A DNA stretch of 64,000 nucleotides from Sneathiella aquimaris (GCF_026409565.1 NZ_CP112881.1:3541501-3605500); one strand, 5' to 3'; counted from the first letter of the stretch, positions 1-9,134 are shown. Notes: generated by a model not told the origin, from the letters alone. Program-made: numbers and translations.

Positions 1-2
1 CC

Positions 3-830
3 GTATCCCGTCATGCCGAAGAGATTGCACCGCTTTTAAGGTCTGGCAAGCTGGTCGGGTGTACCGCCCTTACGGAACCCTCGGCCGGAAGTGACTTCGC
101 AGCCATTCAGACTTCCGCCACGAAAACAGCGGGAGGCTGGATATTGAACGGCGAGAAGGCCTGGATTACCAATGCCGCCCATGCGGATATTATCATGCTC
201 TATGCCCAGACAGATCCGGAAAAAGGCTGGCGCGGCATTGCCTCTTTCCTGATAGATGCCAGAAACCCGGGCTTTAAGCGGGGAGACTGTCATGACATTT
301 TGGGCGGCCATTCAATCGGTGCTGGCGGTTTTTCCCTTACGGATTATTTTGCGCCGGATGAAGACAGGCTCGCCGCGCCAGGAGACGCTTTTAAATATGC
401 CATGACAAGCATTAATGGTGCCCGCACATACGTTGCGGCCATGTGTGCCGGGATGCTTCGAAATGCATTGGATCAGGCCATCACTTACGGAAAAGAAAGA
501 ACCAGTTTCGGGCAACCCTTATTGCAGCATCAGGGATTAAAATGGACTTTGGCAGATCTTGCGACGGAACGGGAATGCCTTGATCTTTTAACCGCAAAAG
601 CCGCGCACCACATCCACACCGGTGCCGATGCGGTTTTAAGTGCAGCCTATGCCAAAAAATATGCAGGAGAAATTACAGTGCCCGGCGTTACAGCCTGCAT
701 TCAGGCAATGGGGGCCAATGGATTAAAGGCAGATACGTTACTTGGACATCATCTAGCCTGCGCAAAAATTGCCGCCTACACAGATGGCTCGACCGAAATG
801 ATGAAAGAAAGAATTGCCGCTTTCTTTTGA
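3..830 (+). CDS. acyl-CoA dehydrogenase, C-terminal part (5' end outside window)
   Basis: The frame is open from the left edge, so the start lies upstream; 275 codons are visible. It should oxidise an acyl-CoA to the 2-enoyl-CoA using FAD. The middle-domain signature ALTEPSAGSD is followed by NGEKAWITNA, as in the ACAD family. The C-terminal helical domain carries RTSFGQPLLQHQGLKWTLAD, the second family signature, and a final segment MGANG...TDGSTEMMKERIAA matching the usual end of these enzymes. The normal YEGT-like segment reads YTDGSTEMM here. The acyl chain preference cannot be told from this part. The family is secure; the substrate is not. Confidence 0.93.
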   Translation, partial: VSRHAEEIAPLLRSGKLVGCTALTEPSAGSDFAAIQTSATKTAGGWILNGEKAWITNAAHADIIMLYAQTDPEKGWRGIASFLIDARNPGFKRGDCHDILGGHSIGAGGFSLTDYFAPDEDRLAAPGDAFKYAMTSINGARTYVAAMCAGMLRNALDQAITYGKERTSFGQPLLQHQGLKWTLADLATERECLDLLTAKAAHHIHTGADAVLSAAYAKKYAGEITVPGVTACIQAMGANGLKADTLLGHHLACAKIAAYTDGSTEMMKERIAAFF

Positions 831-850
831 TCGCGGCAATTCTGGAAGGT

Positions 851-1774
851 TTACTCTTTCATTTGAGCAACAACTGTTGTTGCAATACCAAGTGCAATCA
901 CGGCCGCCCCAACCCAGGTTAGAAACGCATAGCTCTCGCCCAACAAGAGGGTCGCGGCAATCAATCCAACCGCAGCAGCAACATACCCTAACTGGCTCAG
1001 AAGAACCGGCCCCCCTTTTTGCTGCAATCTGAAAAACACGGGAAATGTCAAACCACCGACAACAAGCTGGGCGAAAGCCGCCCAAGGCGACAGCGCCAGT
1101 TCGTCAACGGAAACAGTCCCATCAACCGCAACCATTAACACAAGAAACACGACCACTGAAAAGAGGTGGCTCCAAAACGCCAATGTGTCAGGCAGTGCCC
1201 CGTCTGGCCAGTCCATAGTTCTATAAATATTGCCGCACGCCAAAGTCATCGGAATGGCCAGCGCTGCCAGAAGCCACATTACAGGTGGCGCTTCGGGTGC
1301 AGATCCTCGTGTAACGCTTACGATTGAGGCCCCGACAAGGCCTACGGCAATACCCATCAATCCGATTTTTCCCGGTGTTCTTAACCGAAAGACCGTTGCC
1401 AGCGAAAGTGTAAAAACGGGAGACAGGGCAAACATCAAACCCGTATAGCCTGATCCAGCATGCGGGATCACACTAAACAGCAGAAGATTGGGGATAATGA
1501 AAGAAATCACCGCTGAAATCACCACATAACGGATCATCCGACCCCGCGGCCAGGCAAGACGTTTCTTAAGACCCAGTACAGGAAACAGGATAAGGCAAAC
1601 GCCAAGAGATACCAGCATTGCCCAGAGCATGGGGGATACCCCTGCCTCCCCTCCGATTTTACCCAATGGAAAGTTTAGACCAACCAATATCCCGGTAACC
1701 AAAAGCAGGATCGCCGGGTTTTCTGAAATTAACTTTGAGCCTGAATGGGCGGCGTCTGGCGAGTTAGCTGTCAT
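851..1774 (-). CDS. EamA/DMT-family transporter
   Basis: This 307-residue hydrophobic protein has about ten membrane segments arranged as two EamA-like halves, as in drug/metabolite exporters of the inner membrane. The segment NPAILLLVTGILVGLNFPLGK starts the first half and the SQLGYVAAAVGLIAATLLLGE part lies near the end. The start MTANSPD is preferred over a longer frame because the extra residues are encoded inside the nitroreductase gene. The ATG overlaps the nitroreductase stop by 11 bp, so the two are probably co-transcribed and translationally coupled. With the divergent MarR regulator, export of a small toxic compound is plausible, but the substrate is unknown. Confidence 0.88.
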   Translation of the reverse strand: MTANSPDAAHSGSKLISENPAILLLVTGILVGLNFPLGKIGGEAGVSPMLWAMLVSLGVCLILFPVLGLKKRLAWPRGRMIRYVVISAVISFIIPNLLLFSVIPHAGSGYTGLMFALSPVFTLSLATVFRLRTPGKIGLMGIAVGLVGASIVSVTRGSAPEAPPVMWLLAALAIPMTLACGNIYRTMDWPDGALPDTLAFWSHLFSVVVFLVLMVAVDGTVSVDELALSPWAAFAQLVVGGLTFPVFFRLQQKGGPVLLSQLGYVAAAVGLIAATLLLGESYAFLTWVGAAVIALGIATTVVAQMKE

Positions 1775-2357
1775 CGGAATATAGTCCTTCAAAAGCAAGT
1801 TCCTGTACAGGCATTCTTGAACTGGGCATCTCGCGTTCCTGCAAAAATTCTGGCAATAGGGAAACCGACGCTCGTTTTCCAATTGCAACAACGGCCTCCA
1901 GCTGCAACCTGTCTGGTAAATTCAGTGTCCGAACCGCTGTTTCTAAATTCTGAATGGCCATCGCATGGGCAGAATATCCTGAAACGGTTGCCTGTAATGC
2001 CAGCTGTGCCCATGCTGCACCTGTATCAAAACTATGGGTTTGCGACGGCTTATCATCGGCGTCGGCACGGGTGATCATCCGATCAGAAGCGATATAAATC
2101 AATGCAGAAGCGTTTTTCGCCCATCCTTTATTAAAATCATCCAGAATATCCAGATGCCCTTGCCAATGGACATCATTTCGCCGGGAATAAAAGAAACGCC
2201 AAGGCTGGATATTGTAGGCAGATGGCGCCCACCGGGCTGCCTCAAGCATTGTTAGCAAGTCAGACTGAGGGATCTCAGCCTGATCAAAAGAACGAGGAGA
2301 CCAACGGTTCATGAAAACAGGATCAATGGGATATTCAGAAACACGGGACTGGAACAT
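1764..2357 (-). CDS. nitroreductase-family protein
   Basis: This 197-residue protein resembles FMN-dependent nitroreductases. The N-terminal RWSPRSFDQAEIP and the following LLTMLEAARWAPSAYNIQPWRF are the typical flavin-binding start of the family, and SFDTGAAWAQLALQATVSGYSAHAM matches the usual central helix. The ATG at 2357 is chosen because GGAG lies just upstream and the residues before it are low-complexity AT-rich sequence. It is the first gene of a two-gene unit with the DMT transporter and is divergent from a MarR regulator. Likely substrates are nitroaromatics or quinones, but this is a family inference. Confidence 0.9.
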   Translation of the reverse strand: MFQSRVSEYPIDPVFMNRWSPRSFDQAEIPQSDLLTMLEAARWAPSAYNIQPWRFFYSRRNDVHWQGHLDILDDFNKGWAKNASALIYIASDRMITRADADDKPSQTHSFDTGAAWAQLALQATVSGYSAHAMAIQNLETAVRTLNLPDRLQLEAVVAIGKRASVSLLPEFLQEREMPSSRMPVQELAFEGLYSDDS

Positions 2358-2423
2358 GATAAACTCCTTCACTTTCACAAATAATTTGATTAGTTTGAAA
2401 TAAGATAATTTGACAACAAATAT

Positions 2424-2450
2424 TTTGATATCAAATAATTTGATATCGAA
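2424..2450. promoter_or_regulatory. tandem palindromes, probable MarR operator
   Basis: In the 114-bp gap between the divergent nitroreductase and marR genes there is a perfect 12-bp palindrome TTTGATATCAAA (2424-2435) followed at 15-bp spacing by TTTGATATCGAA (2439-2450), palindromic except for one pair. Related ATAATTTGA stretches lie further left, near 2380 and 2405. The position between divergent genes and the twofold symmetry fit a binding site for the adjacent MarR dimer. Confidence 0.6.
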
Positions 2451-2471
2451 CCATATGGAAAATACCCCACG

Positions 2472-2987
2472 ATGAGTCAAGAGCAAAAAAACCGGACGCC
2501 TGCAAAAAAACAGGAAGGTTCAACAACTGAGAGCATCGTCACACAATGGAATAGGGAGAGACCGGACCTTGATGCGTCCCCAATGGCGGTGTGCGGGGAT
2601 ATATGGCGGGCCGGCATTCGCCTGAACCAGGCAGTAATTGAAAATGCCTCCCAATATGGTCTCGATTTCGCTGGCATGGACGTGTTGCTTACTCTCCGCC
2701 GGCAGGGAAAGGGCGAAACCTTAACCCCCAAAGACCTTGCGAAAGATATGATGCTGTCAACCGCAGCAATGACAAACAGACTGGACCGACTGGAAAAACG
2801 GGGCCTTATTGTTCGAAACAGCGATCCTCAGGACCGACGAAGCCTCAAAGTCTCGCTCACGGACGAAGGGTTTGATATGGCAGATGAGCTGGTCACGACC
2901 CACACAGCCAGAGAAGCAGAATTGATAAAAAATTTAAGCAAAGAAGAACAACAGCTTCTGCAACAGCTTCTTTCAAAAGTTGGATAA
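2472..2987 (+). CDS. MarR-family transcriptional regulator
   Basis: A 171-residue winged-helix regulator. The recognition part LTPKDLAKDMMLSTAAMTNR is followed by LDRLEKRGLIVRNSDPQDRRS, the standard MarR helix-turn-helix and wing with the DxRxxxV-like basic turn. The first 45 residues are charged and probably disordered. The end, about 20 residues of Lys/Glu/Gln helix, would join the dimer interface. It is divergent from the nitroreductase/transporter pair and separated from it by palindromes, so it most likely represses them in response to a small aromatic ligand. The ligand is unknown. Confidence 0.93.
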   Translation: MSQEQKNRTPAKKQEGSTTESIVTQWNRERPDLDASPMAVCGDIWRAGIRLNQAVIENASQYGLDFAGMDVLLTLRRQGKGETLTPKDLAKDMMLSTAAMTNRLDRLEKRGLIVRNSDPQDRRSLKVSLTDEGFDMADELVTTHTAREAELIKNLSKEEQQLLQQLLSKVG

Positions 2988-3438
2988 ACAAATGGGCAGA
3001 ATCACCTCTTCATCTATTCATTGCGGACGGTCATTGCCGCACTGTCTTCGATTTTCAGGTCATCTTCTTAGCCCGGTGTTTTTTGCCGCAAACTATCCGG
3101 GTCATTTTATCGGCCTGTATAGGCTGCCTTAAACCATCCAAGTATTGGCATAATAAATAACAGAAAAAATAATAATTTTCTTTTTAAAACAAATAAACAA
3201 AAATATAAATTTCTACAAATACTTTAAAGATCTAATTTATAAATAAACCTACATGTATAAATCAACCTTTTACCTCTTACTTGTCAGTAATTACCAGAAC
3301 CCGACAAATTTTCTGTGATACTATTTGATTTTTTCCCTCTGATCGATATCATTACGGACAAGCCTTTCCACTATAATCGTTCTTTTTCTTGTTCGTTATT
3401 TAGAAACGAAGCAAGAGACATGAAATTGGGAGATACAA
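2988..3438. other. 451-bp gap without a gene
   Basis: No supported coding region. Bases 3150-3270 are strongly AT-rich. The right end holds the ribosome binding site GGGAG for the betaine-binding protein gene. No convincing sigma-70 or sigma-54 promoter was found by eye. Confidence 0.6.
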
Positions 3439-4440
3439 ATGAAACGCGTACTGGGCGCCGCCCTTTTAGCCGTAGGTTTTATGGCATCGACAGAAGCAAG
3501 TGCAGCCTGCGGTAAAATTACGATTGCCGATATGAACTGGAACTCCGCCAGCCTTATCGCCAATGTCGACAAATTCATCCTGACCCATGGTTACGGATGC
3601 GAAGCGGAGCTCGTCCCTGGCGACACCATGCCAACAGGCACGTCCATGATGGAAAAAGGCGAACCTGACATCGCTCCGGAGCTATGGAGTAACTCCATGA
3701 AGGAAGCGCTGGATAAGGCTGTCGCTGAAAAAACCCTTCGCATTGCAGGTAAATCGCTGTCCGACGGTGGTGAAGAGGGTTTCTGGGTCCCTGAATATAT
3801 GGTCAAAAAAGACCCAAGCCTTGCAACAATCGAAGGTGTTTTGAAAAACGCTAAAATGTTCAAGCATCCAGAAGACCCTGATAAAGCGGCCTTTGTGGGC
3901 TGTCCTGCCGGCTGGAACTGCCAGATCAGCTCTGGCAATCTTTTCCGCGCCATGAAAATGGCGGATGCCGGCTTTGAACTGATTGATCCGGGCTCAAGTG
4001 CAGGTCTGTCCGGCTCTATCGCAAAAGCATACGAGCGCGGCGAAGGCTGGTTCGGATATTATTGGGCGCCAACGGCGGTTCTTGGTAAATACAAAATGGT
4101 AAAAGTCGATTTCGGCTCAGGTGTTGATTTCGAGCATTTCACCAATTGCACAACCCAAAATGACTGCGCCGATCCAAAACCAACGATGTATCCACCGTCA
4201 CCTGTTCACACAGTGACAACGGAAGCGTTTGCGGACAAAGCTCCTGAAGCTTACGCCTACCTTTCTCGTCGCTCTTTCAAAAATGCCCAAATGAACAGTT
4301 TGCTGGCATGGATGGAAGACAACCAGGCGGAAGGCGATGTTGTCATGGAAGAATTCCTGAAAAACTACGAAGAAACCTGGACACCATGGGTGTCTGCTGA
4401 AGTTGCTGCAAAAGTTAAGAAAGCACTCTCCGAGCTTTAA
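3439..4440 (+). CDS. glycine betaine/proline-type ABC transporter substrate-binding protein
   Basis: A 333-residue periplasmic binding protein of the OpuAC/ProX type. Residues 1-23 form a signal peptide (MKRVLGAALLAVGFMAS, then AxA before mature ACGKITI). The segment IADMNWNSASLIANVDKFIL is typical of the N-lobe start, and GEGWFGYYWAPTAVLGKYKM matches the aromatic-rich segment that contributes to the quaternary-ammonium cage. GGGAG precedes the ATG. It is followed by a permease and an ATPase, forming a complete importer for glycine betaine, proline betaine or choline. The exact ligand cannot be read from the sequence. Confidence 0.92.
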   Translation: MKRVLGAALLAVGFMASTEASAACGKITIADMNWNSASLIANVDKFILTHGYGCEAELVPGDTMPTGTSMMEKGEPDIAPELWSNSMKEALDKAVAEKTLRIAGKSLSDGGEEGFWVPEYMVKKDPSLATIEGVLKNAKMFKHPEDPDKAAFVGCPAGWNCQISSGNLFRAMKMADAGFELIDPGSSAGLSGSIAKAYERGEGWFGYYWAPTAVLGKYKMVKVDFGSGVDFEHFTNCTTQNDCADPKPTMYPPSPVHTVTTEAFADKAPEAYAYLSRRSFKNAQMNSLLAWMEDNQAEGDVVMEEFLKNYEETWTPWVSAEVAAKVKKALSEL

Positions 4441-4449
4441 CAACGTCAA

Positions 4450-4473
4450 GCCCCTGATCTTCGGATCAGGGGC
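4450..4473 (+). terminator. intercistronic hairpin after the betaine-binding protein gene
   Basis: GCCCCTGATC and GATCAGGGGC form a perfect 10-bp stem closed by a TTCG tetraloop, 9 nt after the stop codon. The T-run behind it is weak, so it more likely causes partial termination or stabilises the upstream mRNA, giving more binding protein than permease. Confidence 0.75.
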
Positions 4474-4513
4474 CATTCAAATATTTTTGAAATAATATCG
4501 GACCCCCCCTCAC

Positions 4514-5413
4514 ATGGCAGATGCTTCTTGGCTGACTGAATTTCCAGCAATGGACCGACGCGACCTGACAGCAATCAAAAAAACACTGGATGGCGCTTAT
4601 CGAGAATTTTCCCGCAGCTACGGGGATATTATCGAAACCTTTTTTGACCCCCTCCTCTATTTTCTGGTCTGGTTTGAAAAACTCCTCATCAACACCCCGT
4701 GGTGGCTGATGATCATTATTGTAACAGGCATTGTGCATCTCTCCGCACGATCGTGGAAACTGTCTGTCGGTGTTGTCGTGGCTTTTTCCCTGATCGGATA
4801 TTTCGGTATGTGGGACAACACGATGCGTACAATGAGCATCATTTTTGTCTGCACGTTGCTCTCCATTGTTCTTGGTATTCCGATTGGAATTGCCATGGCC
4901 CGTTCCAACCGGGTACAGGCTGTGGTGACACCTATTTTGGACGTCATGCAAACGATGCCCGCCTTCGTTTATCTCATTCCTGTGGTCATGCTGCTTGGAA
5001 TTGGTAAAATTCCCGGCGTTATCGCCGTTGTCATTTATGCGATCCCCCCTGTAATCCGTCTGACCAATCTGGGTATACGACTGGTTGACAAAGAAGTACT
5101 GGAAGCCGCGACAGCTTATGGCGCCAATTCGTCGCAACGCCTTTGGAGCGTTCAGATGCCGCTGGCCATGCCAACAATCATGGCCGGCATCAACCAGACA
5201 ATCATGATGGCCCTTGCCATGGTGGTGGTTGCGTCGATGATTGGTGTAAAAGGCTTGGGCCAACCCGTTCTGAAATCGATTACAAACCAGTATTTTACCT
5301 TGGGCCTCTTTAACGGGCTTGCCATTGTTGCATTGGCGATCATTTTTGACCGCGTATCGCAAGCCTATGCCAAGAGAACCCAGAAACATATGGAGGGCAT
5401 GCATAGTGACTGA
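4514..5413 (+). CDS. glycine betaine/proline-type ABC transporter permease
   Basis: A 299-residue inner-membrane permease of the ProW/OpuAB type. After about 60 soluble residues there are roughly six membrane helices, starting near WLMIIIVTGIVHLS. The cytoplasmic coupling loop EAATAYGANSSQRLWSVQMP is the EAA motif that docks on the ATPase. It lies 40 bp beyond the hairpin after the binding-protein gene, and its stop overlaps the GTG start of the ATPase gene by 8 bp. No clear Shine-Dalgarno sequence is visible. Confidence 0.92.
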   Translation: MADASWLTEFPAMDRRDLTAIKKTLDGAYREFSRSYGDIIETFFDPLLYFLVWFEKLLINTPWWLMIIIVTGIVHLSARSWKLSVGVVVAFSLIGYFGMWDNTMRTMSIIFVCTLLSIVLGIPIGIAMARSNRVQAVVTPILDVMQTMPAFVYLIPVVMLLGIGKIPGVIAVVIYAIPPVIRLTNLGIRLVDKEVLEAATAYGANSSQRLWSVQMPLAMPTIMAGINQTIMMALAMVVVASMIGVKGLGQPVLKSITNQYFTLGLFNGLAIVALAIIFDRVSQAYAKRTQKHMEGMHSD

Positions 5414-6617
5414 GCCACTGATAAAAATTGAAAACCTGTATAAGGTTTTTGGTTCAGATCCTAAATCTGTAATGCCCCGCGTTCTTGAAGGGCAGTCAAA
5501 GGATGATATTCTGGCCGCAACCGGTCATACGGTGGGCCTTAAAGACATCAACCTGACCATTGGGCAGGGCCAGATCTATGTGATCATGGGCCTGTCCGGC
5601 TCCGGAAAATCCACTTTAATCCGGCATTTAAACCGGTTGATTGATCCTACGGAAGGGAAAATCCTGGTCGGTGATGTTGACGTCATGAAACTTGGCAAAA
5701 AAGAATTGCAGGATTTCCGCCGTCATAAAATGTCCATGGTGTTCCAGCGATTTGGGCTCATGCCCCACCGTACCGTTCTTCAAAATGTAGCCTATGGTCT
5801 GAAAATTCAGGGCATCGACAAAAAAGATCGGGAAGAAAAAGCGTCAACCTGGCTGAATACTGTTGGTTTGGAAGGATATGGTCAACAATATCCCTCCCAG
5901 CTTTCAGGGGGCCAGCAACAACGTGTCGGTCTGGCACGGGCACTTTGTACAGATGCTGAAATCCTGTTAATGGATGAAGCCTTTTCGGCACTCGATCCGT
6001 TGATCCGCAGCGAAATGCAGGATCAATTGATCTCCTTGCAGGAAGAACTGCACAAAACCATCGTCTTCATTACCCATGATTTGGACGAAGCGTTGCGGAT
6101 CGGAGACCGGATCGCCATCTTGAAAGACGGCGAACTGGTTCAGGAAGGACCGCCTGAAGAAATTCTCCTGCATCCCGCGACCGATTATGTCGAGGCATTT
6201 GTAAAAGACGTTAATCGCGCCCGCGCCCTGACCGTGGAAAATGTGATGAAACCACCCGGGTCACGCATTACGTCCTCGACGATCGATATCGCCTTGAAGC
6301 AGATGTTGAAGTTTAAGGACGACTACGGCTATTACGTGAACGAGGATGGCTATCAGGGCGTTGTTTTGCAAAAGACACTGGAAGACGCGCTCAAGGATGG
6401 AAATGCTACTCAAATCAGCAATGGAATGCTGGAAGAAGTTCCGCTGATCTCACCCGATTCCGCGTTGGAAGAAATTATTCCGGAAACCCTGAACGCAGAT
6501 TATCCCTTACCTGTGGTCAGTGAAGAAGGAGAGCTTCAAGGGCGTTTATCCCGGAATTCACTTGCAGAGGTTTTAGGCGGCGATCAGCACAGCGAGAACA
6601 CGCAAGACAAGTCCTAA
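5406..6617 (+). CDS. glycine betaine/proline-type ABC transporter ATP-binding protein with CBS pair
   Basis: A 403-residue ATPase of the ProV/OpuAA type. The GTG at 5406 (VTEPLIKIENLYKVFG) is chosen because longer versions would run deep into the permease gene. Walker A GLSGSGKST is at about 62-70, then the Q-loop QRFGLMPHRT, signature LSGGQQQRVGLARAL and Walker B ILLMDEAFSALDP. Residues from about 275 onward form a CBS-domain pair (ENVMKPPGSRITSST...), which in this family senses ionic strength and gates transport. The stop overlaps the convergent gene at 6614 by 4 bp. Confidence 0.94.
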   Translation: MTEPLIKIENLYKVFGSDPKSVMPRVLEGQSKDDILAATGHTVGLKDINLTIGQGQIYVIMGLSGSGKSTLIRHLNRLIDPTEGKILVGDVDVMKLGKKELQDFRRHKMSMVFQRFGLMPHRTVLQNVAYGLKIQGIDKKDREEKASTWLNTVGLEGYGQQYPSQLSGGQQQRVGLARALCTDAEILLMDEAFSALDPLIRSEMQDQLISLQEELHKTIVFITHDLDEALRIGDRIAILKDGELVQEGPPEEILLHPATDYVEAFVKDVNRARALTVENVMKPPGSRITSSTIDIALKQMLKFKDDYGYYVNEDGYQGVVLQKTLEDALKDGNATQISNGMLEEVPLISPDSALEEIIPETLNADYPLPVVSEEGELQGRLSRNSLAEVLGGDQHSENTQDKS

Positions 6618-7465
6618 CGCAACGGTTTTTTCTTTTCAAAAAGCCGGCGCAAACGATGACGGATTTTATGCCGCTTTAACGGATTGGCTTTGGACGGTTT
6701 TCCCGTCCAGGCCAAGTCGTAAAGATACTCCCTAGTCCAGTTATCGCCTTGCTCATAGGCTTGTGTGCGGTTGTCGCGCACAAGCAGCCCCTCTTGATTT
6801 TTACTCCGGTAAACACGACTTTTTGGCCAGTCTTCTTCTGCCCAGACCCCACCTTTGTTATCGGCAAGATACAGCTTTTTCCCCATCCCTTTTATTTGCC
6901 GGGAAAGGCCGTCTGCACCGGACTCAACCGCCCGCGCTGTGTCTTTATCATACACATCAATAAATTTGACTTTCGCCATTAAAGACGCAGGGATCAGGAA
7001 CGCATTTGTCCGAATATGGGGATTTGGGAAAGGTGGATCCGTCTCAGAGGAGCTTTCCCAACTTCCTGTCGCACCCACTATTCCTGCATCTGAGAATTGC
7101 TCGAAACCGGACAGCAAAATAGAAAGCCATCCGTCACAGGCGATTTGACTAAAAGAATTGAGGAAACAGAAATAGGAGTAAGAAAGGGTGCGGCTTACCT
7201 TTATGTATGGATCCAGATCGAGTCCACCGTCGCCACCATAATCAAACCGGACAAATTGTGTATCTTCAAGAATTGCCAGATATGGCGCATCGTCACCCAG
7301 TTCGAAATCCTTGAAAATCAGCACCAGATCGTGTGCATATGGTTCAGGATGCTGATGGTAGGATTGCAAAAAGGCCTGAAACGGTTTCAGGCCATTTTTC
7401 TTGCGGATCAGATGTACGACAGCCACTGATGGGTTTTCTTCATTCTTCATCATACGGGCCGCCAT
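6614..7465 (-). CDS. glycosyltransferase-like protein of the sugar cluster, not assigned to a family
   Basis: A 283-residue soluble protein I cannot place with certainty. DLVLIFKDFE...AILEDTQFVRFDYGGDGGLDLD followed by SYFCFLNSFSQIACDGWLS and GIVGATGSWES has the rhythm of a GT-A type glycosyltransferase core, where an acidic motif follows the NDP-sugar site and a FLNS-type strand holds the metal region. The C-terminal 20 residues are very basic (LKRHKIRHRLRRLFEKKKP), which could bind the membrane surface. It is the last gene of the minus-strand sugar cluster, 18 bp after the methyltransferase. The start at 7465 has no good ribosome binding site; Met codons a few residues in are alternatives. 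Confidence 0.75.
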   Translation of the reverse strand: MAARMMKNEENPSVAVVHLIRKKNGLKPFQAFLQSYHQHPEPYAHDLVLIFKDFELGDDAPYLAILEDTQFVRFDYGGDGGLDLDPYIKVSRTLSYSYFCFLNSFSQIACDGWLSILLSGFEQFSDAGIVGATGSWESSSETDPPFPNPHIRTNAFLIPASLMAKVKFIDVYDKDTARAVESGADGLSRQIKGMGKKLYLADNKGGVWAEEDWPKSRVYRSKNQEGLLVRDNRTQAYEQGDNWTREYLYDLAWTGKPSKANPLKRHKIRHRLRRLFEKKKPLR

Positions 7466-7483
7466 ACAAACGATCTGAATTAA

Positions 7484-8149
7484 TCAGGAGAACAGGTTCG
7501 CCACCTTTTTGCGCCAGCCCGTTTTAGGACCATTGACCGCGGTATATTTCCATACAGAAATACCAAAGCGGGTATCAAAATTGGCCAGCATTTCGAAATC
7601 CGGGTCTTTTTGAAGTTCTTTGAACACGCGAACGCAATCTGGAACAGCACCAGTGTCATGGAAAACGAAGGTGCATCCATCCTTCACAATTTCCTTGGCA
7701 AGTTCAATATCCTGCATCAATCCTTTATAGCTGTGATCACCATCAATAAAGGTGAAGTCGATCTGCCCCTGATAGGGAAGAAGCGCCTTTCGGGCTTCTT
7801 TGATGTGAGAATCCATGATCAGTTCAAGCACAAGGTTTGTTTTAACCATTGGCTTGATGCGTTCCCAATGAACAAACGCTTCATGCTCGCCGATATCAAG
7901 AACGATTGTTTTTTCAACCGGATAATAATCGCGGAGAAATTTCGTTTGGCCGCCTGATGCGATACCAATATCCAGACTGAATTTGGCTGGAGGCATTTTA
8001 GTTGCCATAAAATGTACGAAATCAGCATATTCATCTGGATCTTGCTGCAGGTACAACCCATCCTTCTTTTCAGGAAAATGGAAAAAGGCTTCATCTGAAG
8101 ACCCTGCATCAATGATAGCCTGCTTAATTTGATCGCGTGATATGTCCAC
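7484..8149 (-). CDS. class I SAM-dependent methyltransferase
   Basis: A 221-residue methyltransferase of the Methyltransf_24/CmcI-like type. Motif I is LDIGIASGGQTKFL, the acidic end of the second strand is in IVLDIGEHE, and IDFTFIDGDHSYKGLMQDI is the typical DGDHxY segment of this group. FVFHDTGAV follows. Its place among glycosyltransferases suggests O-methylation of a sugar or glycan in the cluster, which is inference. About 100 bp separate it from the upstream glycosyltransferase, so a separate promoter is possible. Confidence 0.88.
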   Translation of the reverse strand: MDISRDQIKQAIIDAGSSDEAFFHFPEKKDGLYLQQDPDEYADFVHFMATKMPPAKFSLDIGIASGGQTKFLRDYYPVEKTIVLDIGEHEAFVHWERIKPMVKTNLVLELIMDSHIKEARKALLPYQGQIDFTFIDGDHSYKGLMQDIELAKEIVKDGCTFVFHDTGAVPDCVRVFKELQKDPDFEMLANFDTRFGISVWKYTAVNGPKTGWRKKVANLFS

Positions 8150-8250
8150 TTTTCAATGCCCGTCCGACTGTATATGTCAATAATTTACTCTAGAATTGAT
8201 GTTCACCTATAAACAAACAATCCCTTATTTGCAATGATCTTGCCTTGTTT

Positions 8251-9102
8251 TTAGGGTTTGCGTAAACGCAATAAAATTCGAAGCGTTCGAGAGAATTTTT
8301 CCGTTCGGCTGCTGGTAAATTTCAATAGGTAAACCGACATCCAAAGGGTTTGGAAAAAACCAATTTCACAAAGCCTTAACTGCCGTTGGCAAAATCTGTA
8401 AAAATCATTTGCCAGTCTGATTTGAGCCCCTGCTGTTTTGGGACGAAAAACACTACTGGAAATGCCGGTTTCCCGCTGGAAAAAAGTGGTCGAATAATCC
8501 GTCGTAATCGTGCCCTTCAGGGCAAACGGAAACAAGACAAGATAATCCCACGCCCAGACATGCGGATATGTATCCAGCACCGCATCAATCGCTGTTTTGA
8601 CAGCATTCCGCCGAAACAGGCCGTACATCCAACTGGCATGAGATGATTTAAGCAAATACATTCGTGTGAGCAGGCGACCATCAAAGCCGTCATAATCAAG
8701 TTCATGCCCGGCTATTCGCTGCCGAGTGCCATTGTCTTGAACCAGCCTTGCAACGGCCAGTTCCGCATCCGTATTTTTATCCAGTGCCGATGACAGCCGT
8801 TCCAGGTAGTGATCGTCAGACCAATCATCATAAGAGCGCCAAAGAAAATACTCTCCTTGCGCCTGATGAAGGACAAATTGAAAATTTCGCAAAGGACCCA
8901 GATTTTCTGACTGTTTGAAAATTTTAATCCGATCATCTTTTTCCGCAAAGCTGGCAACAATCTCTTGTGTTCGGTCTGTTGAGCCATTGTCAGAGATAAT
9001 GATCTCGAAATCAGTATGCGTCTGTTTCAGCAAGCTGCCCAGCGCTTCTGCAACATATTTTTCCGCATTATAAAGCGGCATACCAATCGAGATCAGGGAC
9101 AC
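8251..9102 (-). CDS. family 2 glycosyltransferase
   Basis: A 283-residue GT-A enzyme. The start SLISIGMPLYNAEKYVAEAL is followed by LLKQTHTDFEIIISDNGSTD, the nucleotide-sugar binding half of GT2 enzymes. YFLWRSYDDWSDDHYLERL supplies the acidic metal-binding motif, in the form YDDW rather than DAD. It would transfer a sugar, probably one made by this cluster, to a growing LPS or polysaccharide chain on the cytoplasmic face. The donor and acceptor are unknown. It lies 32 bp after the epimerase/reductase gene, consistent with one operon. Confidence 0.92.
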   Translation of the reverse strand: MSLISIGMPLYNAEKYVAEALGSLLKQTHTDFEIIISDNGSTDRTQEIVASFAEKDDRIKIFKQSENLGPLRNFQFVLHQAQGEYFLWRSYDDWSDDHYLERLSSALDKNTDAELAVARLVQDNGTRQRIAGHELDYDGFDGRLLTRMYLLKSSHASWMYGLFRRNAVKTAIDAVLDTYPHVWAWDYLVLFPFALKGTITTDYSTTFFQRETGISSSVFRPKTAGAQIRLANDFYRFCQRQLRLCEIGFFQTLWMSVYLLKFTSSRTEKFSRTLRILLRLRKP

Positions 9103-9134
9103 AGTTCAGCACTCATTTTTGAATTTGTCATAGG

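Noticed and set aside
4466-5404. 312-residue open frame antisense to the betaine permease gene
   Set aside because: It is Asn/His-rich with no family signal and mirrors the permease codons; a shadow frame.
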